Shown here in pieces: positions 32,621 to 44,456 of a DNA stretch of 64,000 nt. The first letter of the stretch is position 1. Each line of letters begins with the position of its first letter. Location: assembly GCA_030068075.1 (NCBI GenBank), contig CM057827.1, positions 69,764,500-69,828,499 on the forward strand, in the 5' to 3' direction. A program made the translations under genes and the position numbers. The notes beneath the pieces are model-generated. The model saw only the letters and a program-made list of their open reading frames with translations. It was not told the DNA's origin and did not search any database. This stretch comes from Paguma larvata (taxonomy: Eukaryota; Chordata; Mammalia; Carnivora; Viverridae).

Positions 32621-32835
32621 GGGGCGCCTGGGTGGCTCAGTCAGTTGGGTGGCCAACTTCAGCTCAGGTCATGATCTCACAGTCTGTGAGTTCGAGCCCC
32701 GCGTCAGGCTTTGTGCTGACGGCTCAGAGTCTAGAGCCTGCTTCAGATTCTGTGTCTCCCTCTCTCTCTGCCCTTCCCTTGCTCAAGCTTTGTCTCTATG
32801 TATCTCAAAAATAAAATAAAAATATAAAAAAATAA
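32621..32835 (+). mobile_element. CAN-SINE, third of a tandem triplet
   Basis: Same head as the second copy, including the unusual CAGTCAGTTGGGTGGCC, but a different 3' half with TCTATGTATCTCAAAAATAA. Confidence 0.93.
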
Positions 32836-32976
32836 TAAATAAATAAATATTGAAGAAGAAGAAGAAGTAGTGAATGACACCCAAAAGGGAGCATGAATCC
32901 CAAGGCCTTTGATGAAAAGTCTGAAGTTCAATCTCTGGATTGCCTCGTTCAAAGGGAGCCCTGAATGTTTACTTTT

Positions 32977-33128
32977 TTTTTTTTTTTTTTTTAAGTAGGC
33001 TTCATGCCCAGCAGGGAGCCCAACACAGGGATTGAACTCAGGACCCTGAGATCAAGACCCTGAAATCAAGATCTGAGCTGAGATCAAGAGTCAGACACGG
33101 AACTGACGGAGCCACCCAGCCACCCCAT
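32977..33128 (-). mobile_element. CAN-SINE, short type
   Basis: Long poly-T start, end GAGCCACCCAGCCACCCC. Imperfect target-site duplication CTG(A/G)ATGTTT(A/G)CTTTT at about 32961-32976 and 33129-33144. Confidence 0.9.
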
Positions 33129-33204
33129 CTGGATGTTTGCTTTTTATCTGATTTCACCCATGTGATAGGGAATTGGCTGCCGAATGGGGGGAAAGATCGC
33201 TGGA

Positions 33205-33425
33205 CCTGGAGGTGGGAGCTAGCCTTCCAATCCCCACATTGTCACCAGGAAGCCGTGGCTGTAGACATTACTTAAGCTCTCTGTGCCTCAGTTTCCTCAT
33301 CTACAAAATATGGATAATAATAATAGGAACAACTTGCCAGGACTGTTGGGAGAGGATTAAATGAGAAGAGCTATGTAAAGGGCTTGACAAGGTGCTCAGA
33401 GCAGAGTGAGCACCCTGGTTATCTA
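33205..33425 (+). repeat. MIR SINE
   Basis: CTCTCTGTGCCTCAGTTTCC, CATCTACAAAATATGGATAA, GAGAGGATTAAATGAGAAG and CTTGACAAGGTGCTCAG give nearly the full MIR order. Confidence 0.85.
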
Positions 33426-33752
33426 TTTCTGTCACTGCTGTCTTCAGTGAATATCTCTGAGCCTTGGTTTGGGATTGCAGCAAACTTGGAGTTAAAACAC
33501 ATAAAAGCACTCCCCTAATAGGCATCACAAAATGGCAGCTTTTAGTGTTCACTGGACAAGGAGGCACAAAGAGTTATAAATATAAACACGGGCTCTGCTC
33601 TTTAGGACCTTACAATCTGGCAGGGGAAACAGGGAAAGCACCCTACAAATACAGTTAACAAGGCAAATCTATGATTACTACGGGTCTAATGACTGACAAT
33701 TCTGAGAAGTGGGAACCAATCGGTGAACAGTGGTCTGAGAAAAAGCAGAAGA

Positions 33753-33985
33753 AGGGCACGCGGGTGGTTCAGTCGGTTAAGCATCTGACTTTAGCTCAGG
33801 TCATGATCCCCCAGTCCATGGGTTCGAGCCCCATGTCAGGCTCTGTGCTGACAGCTTGGAGCCTGGAGCTTGCCTTGGGTTCTGTGTCTCCCTCTTTCTC
33901 TGCCCCTCCCCTGCTCACACTCTGCCTCTCTCTCTCTCAAAAACAAATAAACATTTAAAAATAAAAAAGAAATAAAAGAAAAAAA
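33753..33985 (+). mobile_element. CAN-SINE
   Basis: Head AGGGCACGCGGGTGGTTCAG, tail CTCAAAAACAAATAAACATT. Confidence 0.91.
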
Positions 33986-34805
33986 AAAGAAAATGCACAA
34001 GAGGATCCGATGGGAAGTTCCCAGAGGAACAGGGGCCCTGTTTTTCTAACCTTTCTCCTCCTCCCTCCTGCCCACCCCACCTTCCACTTTGTTACTGCTG
34101 CCCCCTGGTGTCAGCCGCCTTCTCGGCAATCCTGGGCGACAATCTGGATACTGTTCACCGCTCGGGCAGTCTGGAGGAAGAGGCAGCCACCCACCCAGGG
34201 CTCAGCCGGGCAGGACTTGAAGCTCACCCGGGTCCCACTGGGAAGAAAGGAGGTCTCTCTTCTTCAGATTCTCCAGCCTGGCCCAGGACACAAACAACAA
34301 CTGCCTAGGTGGAGAGAAGAGAAAAGCCAAAGATTAGTGTCCAGCGGACAGTGGAATGCCTGTGACACGTTTGAATGGATGCAGCGTCTGAGCACTGCAC
34401 GTATGTGGAATGCTCCACAAGTTACAGAATCACAAAACTTTAGAACGGACTGCCCCTCCCTGCCCTGGCTGGCACCAATATATAAACATGCGTGTGTTTT
34501 TCCTCAAAATGAAAACTGAAAGCTCAACCCCTTTCAAGATTTGTGATTAAGTCTTTTGTACAACGTTGCCCAGTTTAGGTTAGACTGAGGTTATGGGCTT
34601 TGGGACAGAATATCACAAAGGTGGTGGGTGCTTCTCAATGTAGCATATCAGGGGCCTGGGACATCAACATAAATTATTGCTGATGATGTTAACCTTGATT
34701 GCTTGGTTAGGTGGTGTTTGCTTGGTTTCTCTACTGTTAAGTTGCGATTTTTCCCTTTCCATACTCTATCTGTTAGAACAGGTCGCAACGTTCAGAACAC
34801 AAGCT

Positions 34806-35020
34806 AGGGCATCTGAGTGGCTTAGCCGGTTAAGCGTCTGACTCTTGATTTCAGCTCAGGTCATGGTATCACAGTTCATGGGATCGAGCCCCGTGTCTGG
34901 CTCTGAGCTGACAGTGTGGAGCCTGCTTGGGATACTCTCTCTCTCCCTCTCTCTCTCTCTCTTCCCCGTTTGCACTCTCTCACTCTCTCAAAATAAATAA
35001 GTAAACCATTTTTTTTTTAA
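34806..35020 (+). mobile_element. CAN-SINE
   Basis: Head GGGCATCTGAGTGGCTTAGC, two (TC)n tracts, tail CAAAATAAATAAGTAAACC. Confidence 0.9.
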
Positions 35021-35089
35021 GGCCAGATGAATTAAGTAAGTTCTATTTCCCAGAGCAAGGGGTATCAAAGAATTTGGGACTGTATTCTT

Positions 35090-35295
35090 TTTTAATGTTT
35101 ATTTACTTATTTTTGAGAGAAAGAGAGAGACAGAGCGAGCACAAGTGGGGGAGGAGCAGAGAGAGAGAGGGAGACACAGAATCCAAAGCAGGTTCTGAGT
35201 TGTCAACGCAGAACCCAGCGAAGAACTCACAAACTGTGAGATCGTGACCTGAGCCGAAGTTGGATGCTTAACCAACCGGGCCACCCAGGCACCCC
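35090..35295 (-). mobile_element. CAN-SINE
   Basis: Reversed copy ending CCGGGCCACCCAGGCACCCC; GGACTGTATT occurs on both sides. Confidence 0.9.
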
Positions 35296-35506
35296 AGGAC
35301 TGTATTTTAAAACTCTCACCATAATTAGTATATTTTGGAACAGATACTTTGAGGCCTGCAAATATCTTGTTCTCCCTTAAAATTTTACCTATTGATTTTA
35401 GCATTCATCAATGGATCTCGCCTGTAGCAATTATTACTCTGATGGTCTAATGGTGTTTTTCTATTACAACTCAGTCCATCTACATTTACCTTTTTTAATT
35501 TACCTT

Positions 35507-35549
<43 letters not shown>

Positions 35550-35742
35550 CTTTAAATGTTTCTTTATTTTGAGAGAGAGAGAGAGACCATGAGCACAGGA
35601 GGGGCAGAAAGAGAGAATCCCAAGCAGGCTCTGGCCATCAGCACAGAGCTCGATGCAGGGCTTGATTCCATGAACGGCAAGGTCAGGACCTGAGCCAAAG
35701 TTAAGAGTCAGACACCCAACCGACTGAGCCACCAGGTGCCCC
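35507..35742 (-). mobile_element. CAN-SINE with an expanded (TTTA)n tail
   Basis: About eleven TTTA units (35507-35550) precede the reversed SINE body, which ends CCGACTGAGCCACCAGGTG. Confidence 0.9.
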
Positions 35743-35847
35743 TATCTTTTTATTTTTTAAGTAAACTCTTCACCCAAGATGGGGCTTGAACTTACAACCC
35801 CGCGATCAAGAGCTGCATGCTCTACCCACTGAGCCAGCCAGGTGCAT
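35743..35847 (-). mobile_element. CAN-SINE, short type
   Basis: AAGTAAACTCTTCACCCAAG through CACTGAGCCAGCCAGGTGC. Confidence 0.87.
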
Positions 35848-36057
35848 ACCTGTATCGCTTGGATAAATACCTAGTAGTGCAATTGCTGGGTCGTAGGGTA
35901 TTTTTAATTTTTTATTTTTAGTATTTTCCATACTATTTTCCAGAGTGGCTGCACCAGTTTGCATGCCCACCAAGAGTGTAAGAGTGTTCCCCTTTCTCCA
36001 CAGCCTCGCCAACATCTGTTGTTGCCTGAGTTGTTAATGTTGCCATTCTGAGGGCAT
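35848..36057 (-). mobile_element. L1 ORF2 C-terminal fragment
   Basis: On the minus strand this reads as the conserved end of L1 ORF2 (frame 35806-36015, including PYDPAIALLGIYPSD). It is flanked by SINEs on both sides. Confidence 0.8.
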
Positions 36058-36265
36058 CTTTTTTTAATGTTTATTTATTTTTGAGAGAGAAAGAGACAGA
36101 GCATGAGCGGGGGAGGAGCAGAGAGAGATTGGGAGCCGCAGAATGTGAAGCAGGCTCCAGGCTCTGAGCTGTTAGCACAGAGCCCGACACAAGGCTCGAA
36201 CTCACAAACTGTGAGATCGTGACCTGAAGTCAGATGCTTAACTGACTGAGCCACCCAGGCAACTC
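36058..36265 (-). mobile_element. CAN-SINE
   Basis: Reversed copy with GAGAGAGAAAGAGACAGAGC, ending GACTGAGCCACCCAGGCAAC. Confidence 0.9.
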
Positions 36266-37019
36266 AGCCATTAGGAAATTTTTTATTTGGCTCCTGCGTC
36301 CTTTTGATAGTCCCTCCTTATTTTTTTAGCCCTAACTTTCTAGAAATGCAATTTGCTCCAGGATTATCTTGCATTATGCCTCCCCCAACCCTACAATTTG
36401 TCATTTTTCCAAGGAACCCTGGTTCCTGTTATTGAAGAATGGTATTTAGAAACCAACATCTGGATGTTAGGTGTGCTCATTGTTAATGTGTTCCCCCCCT
36501 CTATCAGGACTCTTAGCAGGCAAAACTAGCAAATACATGTATGTATATTAGCTCACATATACACACTTTATCTATACTTATCTCTGTATTATTTGTATAC
36601 CTATACACATACACACATATGTATATTGTACAAATATCTGTGTCTCATGGCTCTATATAGAGTGATATCTACCTATATAGATCCATTACATATATTCTAT
36701 AATACCATATAAATATGTATATAAAACAAGCATCAGTTCATACTGGTACCTCCAATTCAAATCCAGCACCACAGCATCTATTCTATCTAGCTTTTCTTCC
36801 CACTCTTTCTCTGACAGTAAGAAACTTATATCCCATAGCTACAATTTATCTAACTTATGTCCCATTTACTTATTTGTTCAAAACTAATATACATGCTAAA
36901 TAGTTTCAGAATTGTATAACTGTAACAATTTACCAACTATAATATTGATCTAGTCTTCCTTTTTTTAAAATGTATGGTTCCTTTTGTCTATAGCCTCAAG
37001 CATCCACTCAAAACATTGC
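36266..37019. other. Intergenic AT-rich sequence, no gene recognised
   Basis: Contains TA-rich and ATACACAC low-complexity stretches (36530-36720). No coding signal was seen. Confidence 0.45.
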
Positions 37020-37350
37020 TTTCCAGATTTACTTATTTTTAACTTTCCCCCCCACCCCCACTACCTTTTCCATATATATTTGTAATACAGTTAAATTCAT
37101 ATGTTACATATGGGGCTTTTTTATTCATATACAATTAAGTTTGCTCTTTGTAGAGTTCTATAGATTTTGACAATGGCAGAGTCATATATTCACCACCATA
37201 CCATACAGAACAGTTCCATCGTACTAAAAATCCCTGTGTGCTACCCCTTTATAGTCAACCACTCCTTGTTCTCTGATCCTTCCCCCTGGCAACCACTGAT
37301 CTGTTTTCTGTCCCTATCATTTTGCCTTTTCCAGAATGTTAAGCTTAGGT
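37020..37350. repeat. Old L1 3' UTR-type fragment
   Basis: TCCTTCCCCCTGGCAACCAC then TGATCTGTTTTCTGTCCCTA is a phrase found in old mammalian L1 3' ends. Confidence 0.55.
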
Positions 37351-37484
37351 CGGGAGTCCCAGTTTCCATGGTATTATGAGTTTCCTCCCATGTTGGCATT
37401 ACAATTCTGTATTCACACTTCTCACTTACTCTTCTACATCCCTGTGAAGCAGTATTTCCCAAATTTCTCAAGCACATGTTGAAT

Positions 37485-37625
37485 GAAGTGTCACTAGAAT
37501 GTGAGCTCCGTGACGATAGGGACGTGTCTGTTGTGTCTGAGGTTGTCTTTTTGGTGTCTAGAACAGTGTCTGGAATGTAGCAGCCACCAGTAAATATTTG
37601 CTGAATGAATGAATAAATGAATATT
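37485..37625 (+). repeat. L2 LINE 3' end
   Basis: AGAATGTGAGCTCCGTGACG, then TGTCTGGAATGTAG and AATATTTGCTGAATGAATGA, the standard L2 terminus. Confidence 0.75.
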
Positions 37626-38555
37626 CGCATTTGTGGTACCAGCCTCCCAGATGGCACACATGACCCTCACTTCCTGCTCTTCCCACGGTAAATCAGGGCA
37701 GGTCTGTGTACCCAACAGAGTATGATGGAGATGACGGTGTGGGACTTACAAAGCTAGGTTATAAAGTTTCCACCTTAGCTACTTGGTGATGCTGGGGAAA
37801 TCCAGCTGCCATGTCATGAGAACACTCAAGCAGCCCAGTGGAGAGGCCCATGAAATATAGAATGAGACCATTCACCAGATCCAACAAAGCCTTCAGAGGA
37901 CTGCAGCCTCATGAAAGACTGCTAGTTAAACCTGCTCAGCCAAGCCACTCCCAAATCTCTGACCGTTGGAAACGGTGAAAGATAACTTTTTATGGTTGTT
38001 TTAAGCCACTAAGTCTTGAGATAATATATTACAGAGGACCAGATTACTAATATAGTATTGTCCTAAATAAAAGGGCTTCAAGATCAACTGTGTTTAGGAA
38101 ACACTGGATTATACAGTTAAAGGGATTCATATACAGGAAGAATCTTCAGATTCAGATGCTAAATGCTCACTGAGAATTTCCATTCTCACTTAGCTAGTTG
38201 CTCCTTGTTCATTTTGTTAACTCTTTCCAGTTTGGAAATGCAGTTATAGGTAAATCTATATAATGTCCCAGCATCCCTAGTAAAGTGGAGATTGTCCAGG
38301 AACAGCGGAAGAAGGAGAATCTCCTGAAGACTGAGGAGATTCCCACTCTTCCTTACCTCAAGAAGCTACTTCAAAATCACCTTTCCCTTGGGACCCCCAC
38401 GCCTCGTGGCTGCATCCACCAAGCTGACATCAAAGGACACCACTCACCCTTACGCTGCTGGGGCCCAAACATGGACCTCTTTGCTTAACTTGCCATAAGT
38501 TGCACAACTGCGATCAGAATGATTGACAAAACTTTACATGAAATTCAGCGAAGTA
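37626..38555. other. Intergenic, no gene recognised
   Basis: Part of it (37700-38100) has an MLT1-like flavour near TTTTAAGCCACTAAGTCTTG. A 67-codon frame at 38285 has no recognisable protein. Confidence 0.4.
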
Positions 38556-39008
38556 GATTGAACTGGGTCACCAGATACGCTCTATTCCTAACCTCTGGTA
38601 CCTTTGAATGTGATCTTATTTGGAAATAGGTTCTTTGCAGATGTATTCAAGTTAAGATATGGTCATACTGGATTAAGGTAGGCCCTAAATTCAATGACTG
38701 GTGTCTTTATAAGAGAATTTTGGACATGGAGACACAGAGGAGACACAGGGAAGAATTCCATGTAATGATAGAGGCAGAGATTGGAATGATGTTTCTACAA
38801 GTTAAGGGATACCAAACATTACCAGCAGCCATGAGAAGCTAGAGAAAGATTAGAATAGATTCTCCCTCAGAGCTTCCAGAAGGAACCAACTGCTAACAAC
38901 TCAATTTCAGACTTCTGGCCTCCTGAATTATGAGAGAATACGTTTCTATTGTTTTAAGCCACTTAGTTTATGGTACTTTGTTACAATAACACTAGGAAAC
39001 TAATACAT
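38556..39008 (+). mobile_element. MaLR (MLT1-type) solitary LTR
   Basis: TTTGAATGTGATCTTATTTG, ATTCAATGACTGGTGTCTTT, CTTCTGGCCTCCTGAATTAT and TTGTTTTAAGCCACTTAGTT occur in MLT1 order, ending AACTAATACA. Confidence 0.8.
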
Positions 39009-39027
39009 TAAAAAAGAGCTAAAAGGA

Positions 39028-39166
39028 GGGGCCCCTGACTGGCTCAGTAGGAAGAGTCTACGACTCTTGATCTCAGGGTCATGAGTTCGAGCTCCATGTT
39101 GGGTGTAGAGATTTACTTAAATAAATAGAAAGAAAGAAAGAAGGAAAGAAGAAAGGAAGGAAGGAA

Positions 39167-39200
<34 letters not shown>

Positions 39201-39330
39201 GTTTGAGCCCCATGTTGGGTGTAGAGATTTACTTAAATAAATAGAAAGGAAGGAAGGAAGGAAGGAAGGAAGGAAGGAAGGAAGGAAGGAAGGAAGGAAG
39301 GAAGGAAGGAAGGAAGAAAAGAAAGAAAGA
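39028..39330 (+). mobile_element. CAN-SINE (short type) with duplicated tail and (GAAA/GGAA)n expansion
   Basis: Head GGGGCCCCTGACTGGCTCAG. The tail segment 39083-39132 is repeated at 39199-39248, each copy followed by a GAAA/GGAA tract; the second tract is mostly pure GGAA (39245-39314). Confidence 0.88.
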
Positions 39331-39540
39331 GGCTCCTGGGTGAATCAGTCAGTTAAGTGTCCAACTTCGGCTCAGGTTATGATCTCATAGATGGTGGGTT
39401 CGAGCCCTGTGTTGGGCTCTCCGCTGACAGCTCAGAGCCTGGAGCCTGCTTCAGATTCTGTGTCTCCTCTCTCTCTGCCGCCCCTCCCACTCGCACCCTG
39501 TCTCTCTCTCTCTCTCAAAAGTAAATAAACAGTAAAAACA
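39331..39540 (+). mobile_element. CAN-SINE
   Basis: Head GGCTCCTGGGTGAATCAGTC, tail CTCAAAAGTAAATAAACAGT. Confidence 0.9.
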
Positions 39541-40039
39541 ATTTTTTTAAAGAAAGCAAATAAACTTTAGAAAAGGTTGGGGGCTAAAAGGAATTACTTA
39601 GAGGAATATAAAGTGTAGTACCACCTATTGGGGAGCTGCCACTTTGCCCAACCTTGGCCATGACTTCCTGCTCTGCCAGGATCCTGCCTCACTGCGGTAG
39701 AGGCGACTGGGACACACTGTTCTAACTTGATCCCCAGGGTTCGGACCTAAGAAAGAAAAGCATAAAGAGATGCTCCTTCTAACTCTACCCACAGCCTGAG
39801 TGACAAACCCACATTTCCTGACCCTGGATGTAGTAAGCGACATTGGGAATATCCATTCCTTTCAGAGAATGTCTTGTTTTCCCCACTAAAAGGGACAGAT
39901 TCAATAGATGCTCTCAAAATATAGTTGTCCACCCTTACTATGAGAGATATACAAACAGTGGAAGAGGACAGGTTCGGTGACCTTTCTGAAAGATCCCACA
40001 GCCCCCAGTACTTCTCCACCATGACACGCTGTTCTGTAA

Positions 40040-40160
40040 CTGCTTATCATAAACTTCGAGTTCTGGGAGAGAAGGAACTGTATTTGTCTCACTATTGTTC
40101 TATTCCCGGGAGCTATCACAGAGGCTGCTACATACAAAGACGTCAATAAACATTTACAGA
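40040..40160 (+). repeat. L2-like 3' end
   Basis: GGGAGAGAAGGAACTGTATT, ATTCCCGGGAGCTATCAC and GTCAATAAACATTTACAG. Confidence 0.55.
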
Positions 40161-40262
40161 TAAGGCATCGAGAGCCCAGTTAGGCCGGGGACATGCTAGG
40201 GATTGCACAGAGAGTTGGTGGCTGAGTTCGGACTCCAGGCCAGGATCTTTTCTATTCCCTGA
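40160..40262 (-). repeat. MIR-like fragment (reverse)
   Basis: ACATGCTAGGGATTGCACAG, GGTGGCTGAGTTCGGACTCC follow the reversed MIR core. Confidence 0.45.
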
Positions 40263-41311
40263 CCCCCACCCCCACCCCAGCTAAGCCTGTTTAGCTAAGC
40301 TATAAGCAGTCGGCAGAACCCAGACTTCTCTTGCCCAAACTGTTGCAGAACCCTTTCTGGTCTCTCTGCCACTATTTCTCCACATAGTTTCTAAATCCTA
40401 AATCACATGCGCGCGCACACCCACGCCCGCACCTGTAGACCCTCTGACCAAATGAATGAAAAACTTCCTATTATCCACACTCCTTCGCATGACCTCTTAA
40501 AGCATCCTAAGTCTGATTCCTTCCCACCAGTGTGGTCTTGACCTCATACGTTTTAATGCTCAGGCATGACCCCCTCTCACAAGCCTATCTTGTTTCTCTA
40601 GAAAACTCCCACTCCCCCTTGAACACCCAGATCAAAATGGCCCGCCTCTGTAAAATGTTCTTTGACCCTCCCTCTCAAGCTCAGGTCCCTGCGTTGCCAT
40701 AGCAACATACCATTTCTGCCTCTTGGACAGCTCAGATAAAATCACCTCACCCCCATCTCCACGCTGGAAGGTCTCCTCTACCAGTGCCTGGAGTGTCTGC
40801 TCTTTCACAGCAAGGCCCCAGTGTGATTCCCATATCCTGTGTGCCCAGCACAGAGCTTGGCACAGAGCAGTGGCCCTGGAGGACTTTGTGGGGAGTTGGC
40901 GAAGTGAGCAACCGGCCACTGAGGATACTGAAACCAGCTCCCGAAAAAGCAGCCAACCCCCCTGCACTTCTCACATCTGGAACTTCCAGGGAGTGCCCTG
41001 CGTTGCCATTTTTTGTTTTGTTTTTGTTTTTGTTTTTGTTTTTTTAACTGAGATTATCTGAACAGCAAGACAGAGCCAGGTATGGAGAGAGATGAGTTGC
41101 AATGGCAAGAATGTATGTGCCCTTTCCCTCCCCTAAGAACACTTTTCCAGGTGAGCCTCCACCCAGGACAGCCCAGGCAAGATCCGTGAGAAGGAGCTAT
41201 TTTAGAGTCTGGAGTGGGAAGGAGTGACACTTAATTCACAAATGACTCTAGATCTCAAGCATTCTTGAGCTGAAGAATCACGTAGGGGACTCCTTAAAAA
41301 GCAGATACCTA

Positions 41312-41529
41312 GGGACACCTGAGTGGCTCAGTTGGTCAGGTTTCCGACTTCGGCTCAGGTCATGATCTTGTGGTTCATGAGTTCGAGCCCAGCATCAGGC
41401 TCTGTGCTCACAGTTCAGAGCCTGGAGACTGCTTCACATTCTGTGTCTCCCCCTCTCTCTGTTCCTCCTCTGCTCACACTCTCTCTCTCTCTCTCTTAAA
41501 AATAAATAAAGATTAAAAATAATTTTTTA
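41312..41529 (+). mobile_element. CAN-SINE
   Basis: Head GGGACACCTGAGTGGCTCAG. Target-site duplication AAAAAGCAGATACCTA, with one mismatch, at 41296-41311 and 41530-41546. Confidence 0.93.
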
Positions 41530-41617
41530 AAAAATGCAGATACCTAGGCCCTGGCCCCAAAGAATATAATTGAGTAGGTCAAGAGTTGCCTAGGAATCTA
41601 CATTAAAAAACAAAACA

Positions 41618-41722
41618 GGGGCGCCTGGCTGGCTCAGTCAGAGCTTGCAACTGTATCTCAGAGTTGTGGGTTTGAAGTCCACACTGGGCGTAGAGATTAC
41701 TTAAAAAATAAGACCTTTAAAC
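41618..41722 (+). mobile_element. CAN-SINE, short type
   Basis: Head GGGGCGCCTGGCTGGCTCAG, end GCGTAGAGATTACTTAAAAA. Confidence 0.88.
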
Positions 41723-41856
41723 AAAACAAAACAGAACAAAAAACAAAACCAAAACACTCGCCCCAGTGATTCAAACGCAAGAAATCCTCAGACCACACTT
41801 TGAGAAACCCTGGCCAAGAAAGTTCTTTCTGGCACCAGCTGAAGACCTGGCCTTCT

Positions 41857-41882
41857 CCTCTCTCTCTCTCTCTCTCTCTCTC
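41857..41882. repeat. (TC)n microsatellite
   Basis: About twelve CT units in intergenic sequence, not part of a SINE. Confidence 0.85.
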
Positions 41883-42599
41883 AACCCCAGCCTCAGGGAC
41901 CTAGATGTCTGTAGGGATCCTGGGAAGAGACAGTGACCCTGGGAGGCTGACTCCCAGCAGGATTCCAGCAGGAAGAGGGGTTAGGCCTACAAAGTGTGGG
42001 CCCAGAAGGCAGAACAGGCACTGGCAGGGCAGGTCGCAGGCAGGCAGACGTCCGCTCAACCCCCGGAAGCCCTTCATGGCGGATCTATTTTGTCGCCCCC
42101 AGCTTAAGGCCTACCATCTAGCAGAAAAGCTCCCACCATCCTCGGATAACTCTAAATTCCCTGGCATGGCTACAAGGCCCCTCAGAGTCCAGCCCCTGCT
42201 CCCTTCTCCAATCCCTCCTCACAGCCCCACACTTCCAGAACTTAACCTGTACCCCATCCCCACCAAACAGAACCTCTCCTGCTCCTCCAAGAACGCCAAG
42301 CCTTCCGTGTGTCAGCCTTCCTTGTTTGCCTCTCTTGGGGCTTTGGCCCATTCTGGTAGCCCTGCCTCACCTGCCTTTCCCCTAATCAGCCTGGTCAACT
42401 CTGTCACCCTGAAGTTAGTGCCCTCTCACCCCCACAACCAGATGACATGCCCCTGATCTCTGCTCCTTCTATACCCCATATTAAAATTACTTACCCCCTC
42501 CCCCACAACAAGACCTGACATACTGTCTGTATAAGAAATATTTCCTGAGTTGAACCGTTTGAATTTTTAGAGTGAGCTCTTTACTTACCGTTGCCCTGA

Positions 42600-42672
42600 G
42601 GCTAAGAAGTCCTCCAGCACCCACTGGCTGGCACTTAGTAGCTGTTCAATAAATGTCTGGCAATGAATGAAT
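42600..42672 (+). repeat. L2-like 3' end
   Basis: GGCACTTAGTAGCTGTTCAA then TAAATGTCTGGCAATGAATG. Confidence 0.6.
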
Positions 42673-42872
42673 AGCAGTGCCCTGACAGAACATGAAATGG
42701 TCTGCCTTGGGAGGCAGCGAGTGCCCATCACCACAGCTTTTCATTCACGGAGGCCGACCTACCCCTTGTCAGAGGTCTTGGGAGCGGAGCCGAAGAATGC
42801 TCCCTGAGACACACATGCCCCAAGATTCCTCCTGACATTGAGATTAATGATTCTGGCCCCTGCTGGAGGGCC

Positions 42873-42984
42873 TTTTTTTTTTTTTTTTAATTTTAAGTAA
42901 ACTCTACACCCAATGTGGAGCTCGAACTTACAACCCCAGGATCAAGAGTTGCATGCTCTACCAACAGAGCCAGCCAGGCGCCCC
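42873..42984 (-). mobile_element. CAN-SINE, short type (last before the SINE-free block)
   Basis: Poly-T start, AAGTAAACTCTACACCCAAT, end CAGAGCCAGCCAGGCGCCCC. Confidence 0.9.
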
Positions 42985-43749
42985 AAGGGTATCTTTAAAA
43001 AGGCAGCCAAAGCCCAGCGATCTGATCATTTGATGTCGGTGTGGTTCACAAAAATTTGAATTCAGGAAGACAAAGGCAATTCATTGCCGAGCAGCAACCA
43101 GATGGAGCCGGGTGGGCGGGGGAAGGTATCCTGGTTTCCTGGGCCTCCAATCCAGAGCCACCTTCTGTCACACCTGCCCCTGAACACACGAGTACTGGCC
43201 AAGCTGTCTGGACCCACTGGGCATAGAGAGGAACCACCAGCCTTAGGTGAGGCACGTTTCCCAAGCACTAATTCCCTGAGTATCTTTTGAGTATGGCCCC
43301 TGGCAGGCGGGCCTCTCCAACTCAGCTTTGTGGTGCCCAGTGCCTACGGTGTACCAGGCTCCAGGTGAGCAGGGCGGATAAGGTCTGACTTTCCCCAACT
43401 CGCTGGAGACGGTCCCTCCCATAGCCTGTTACCTGGGGTAAACCAAGTTTCCAACCCTGGTCAGTGGGGACATGCGGCTGTACCTGCAGGATAGGCCAGG
43501 AGATCATACAACGCCCTGAACCAGGGCAAGGGGTGGCCAGAGCTGCTGGGGACCTGCGTGGTTTCCTACAGTCTACCTCTGAAGCACAGATGTTTCCAGA
43601 ACATCTTGACAGTGCTCAAGAGTGGGAGAATCCAGTGTGGATAGACCCATGCCAGCTCTCCCTCACCCCTAACCATAAACCTTAGGCCTGAGCCCAAGGG
43701 TATCTGAGGGTGGGCTGGGGGCAGGAGCCCAGGAGTGTGGCTGGCATTC

Positions 43750-43860
43750 AACCTGTTAGCTGCTTAACTGTGTGGCTTTGGACAAGCCCCCTTCCCTCTC
43801 TGAGCCTGGGATTCCTCCTTTATAAATGGGGGAAAGGGATCAGACTGGTTTTCATGACCT
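43750..43860 (+). repeat. MIR SINE
   Basis: TGTGTGGCTTTGGACAAGCC, CTCTGAGCCTGGGATTCCTC and TATAAATGGGGGAAAGGGAT. Confidence 0.65.
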
Positions 43861-44165
43861 TGGCTATGAATCAGAATCATCTGAGTGGTGGCGAGAGAAA
43901 GAAACTTGAAAATACACAGATTCCCAGGCCCCATCCCAAAGCTCCTCAAGGAATCCGAATCCCCATGGAGGAGAGGCCTACTCAAGCCCCCAGCTTCACC
44001 CCAGCTGGGGAGCCTCTGGAGTCCCTTCAAACCCTCCCCAGCACCCCTCCACTGAGAAACTCTTTGGGATACAATCTCTAAGTCTCCTTGGGCCAGGGCT
44101 AGCGTAAGCTGCCCCAACTCTCTGTCCAAAGACTTCTGGAGCCTGAAGCACTAGTCAGTGAGCAG

Positions 44166-44171
44166 TTTATT
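44166..44171 (-). terminator. Poly(A) signal AATAAA, probable NFATC4 3' end
   Basis: Minus-strand AATAAA about 285 nt after the NFATC4 stop gives a short 3' UTR (44456 to about 44150). Confidence 0.65.
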
Positions 44172-44456
44172 ATCCATCAAGCTGTCCCCAGCCTCCCAGC
44201 ACCGTGGCCTGTCCACAACTAGACACAGCCTTCGCTCCGGTCTGTCCTCACACCCAGCCTCGGGCCCTACTCCCATTTCAGCCCTCCAAGGCAGCACCAG
44301 GCCCAGGGGCCACACCTCAGCTAAGGGCAGGGGAGAGGAGGCAAAAGCCAGAGATAGAGGATCCAGATTGGCCCCAAGCTTCCGGAACCACCACCCCAAG
44401 ATGAAAGGAAAGTGGGCAGGGCTTGGGCAGGGGGGCTGGGGTTGCCAGGCGATGTT

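Noticed and set aside
32137..32814. 225-codon plus-strand ORF with repeated AWVAQSV and SLSLSKINKY segments
   Set aside because: It is the translation of three tandem CAN-SINEs, as are many short frames with the same residues elsewhere.
39127..39330. Possible CRISPR-like array in the repeated stretch
   Set aside because: It is a microsatellite grown from a SINE tail; there are no unique spacers and the genome is mammalian.
41905..42456. Plus-strand ORF of 183 codons in intergenic sequence
   Set aside because: No recognisable domain, no splice or promoter context, Pro/Ser-rich composition typical of chance frames in GC-rich DNA. Left out, though RNA data could revive it.
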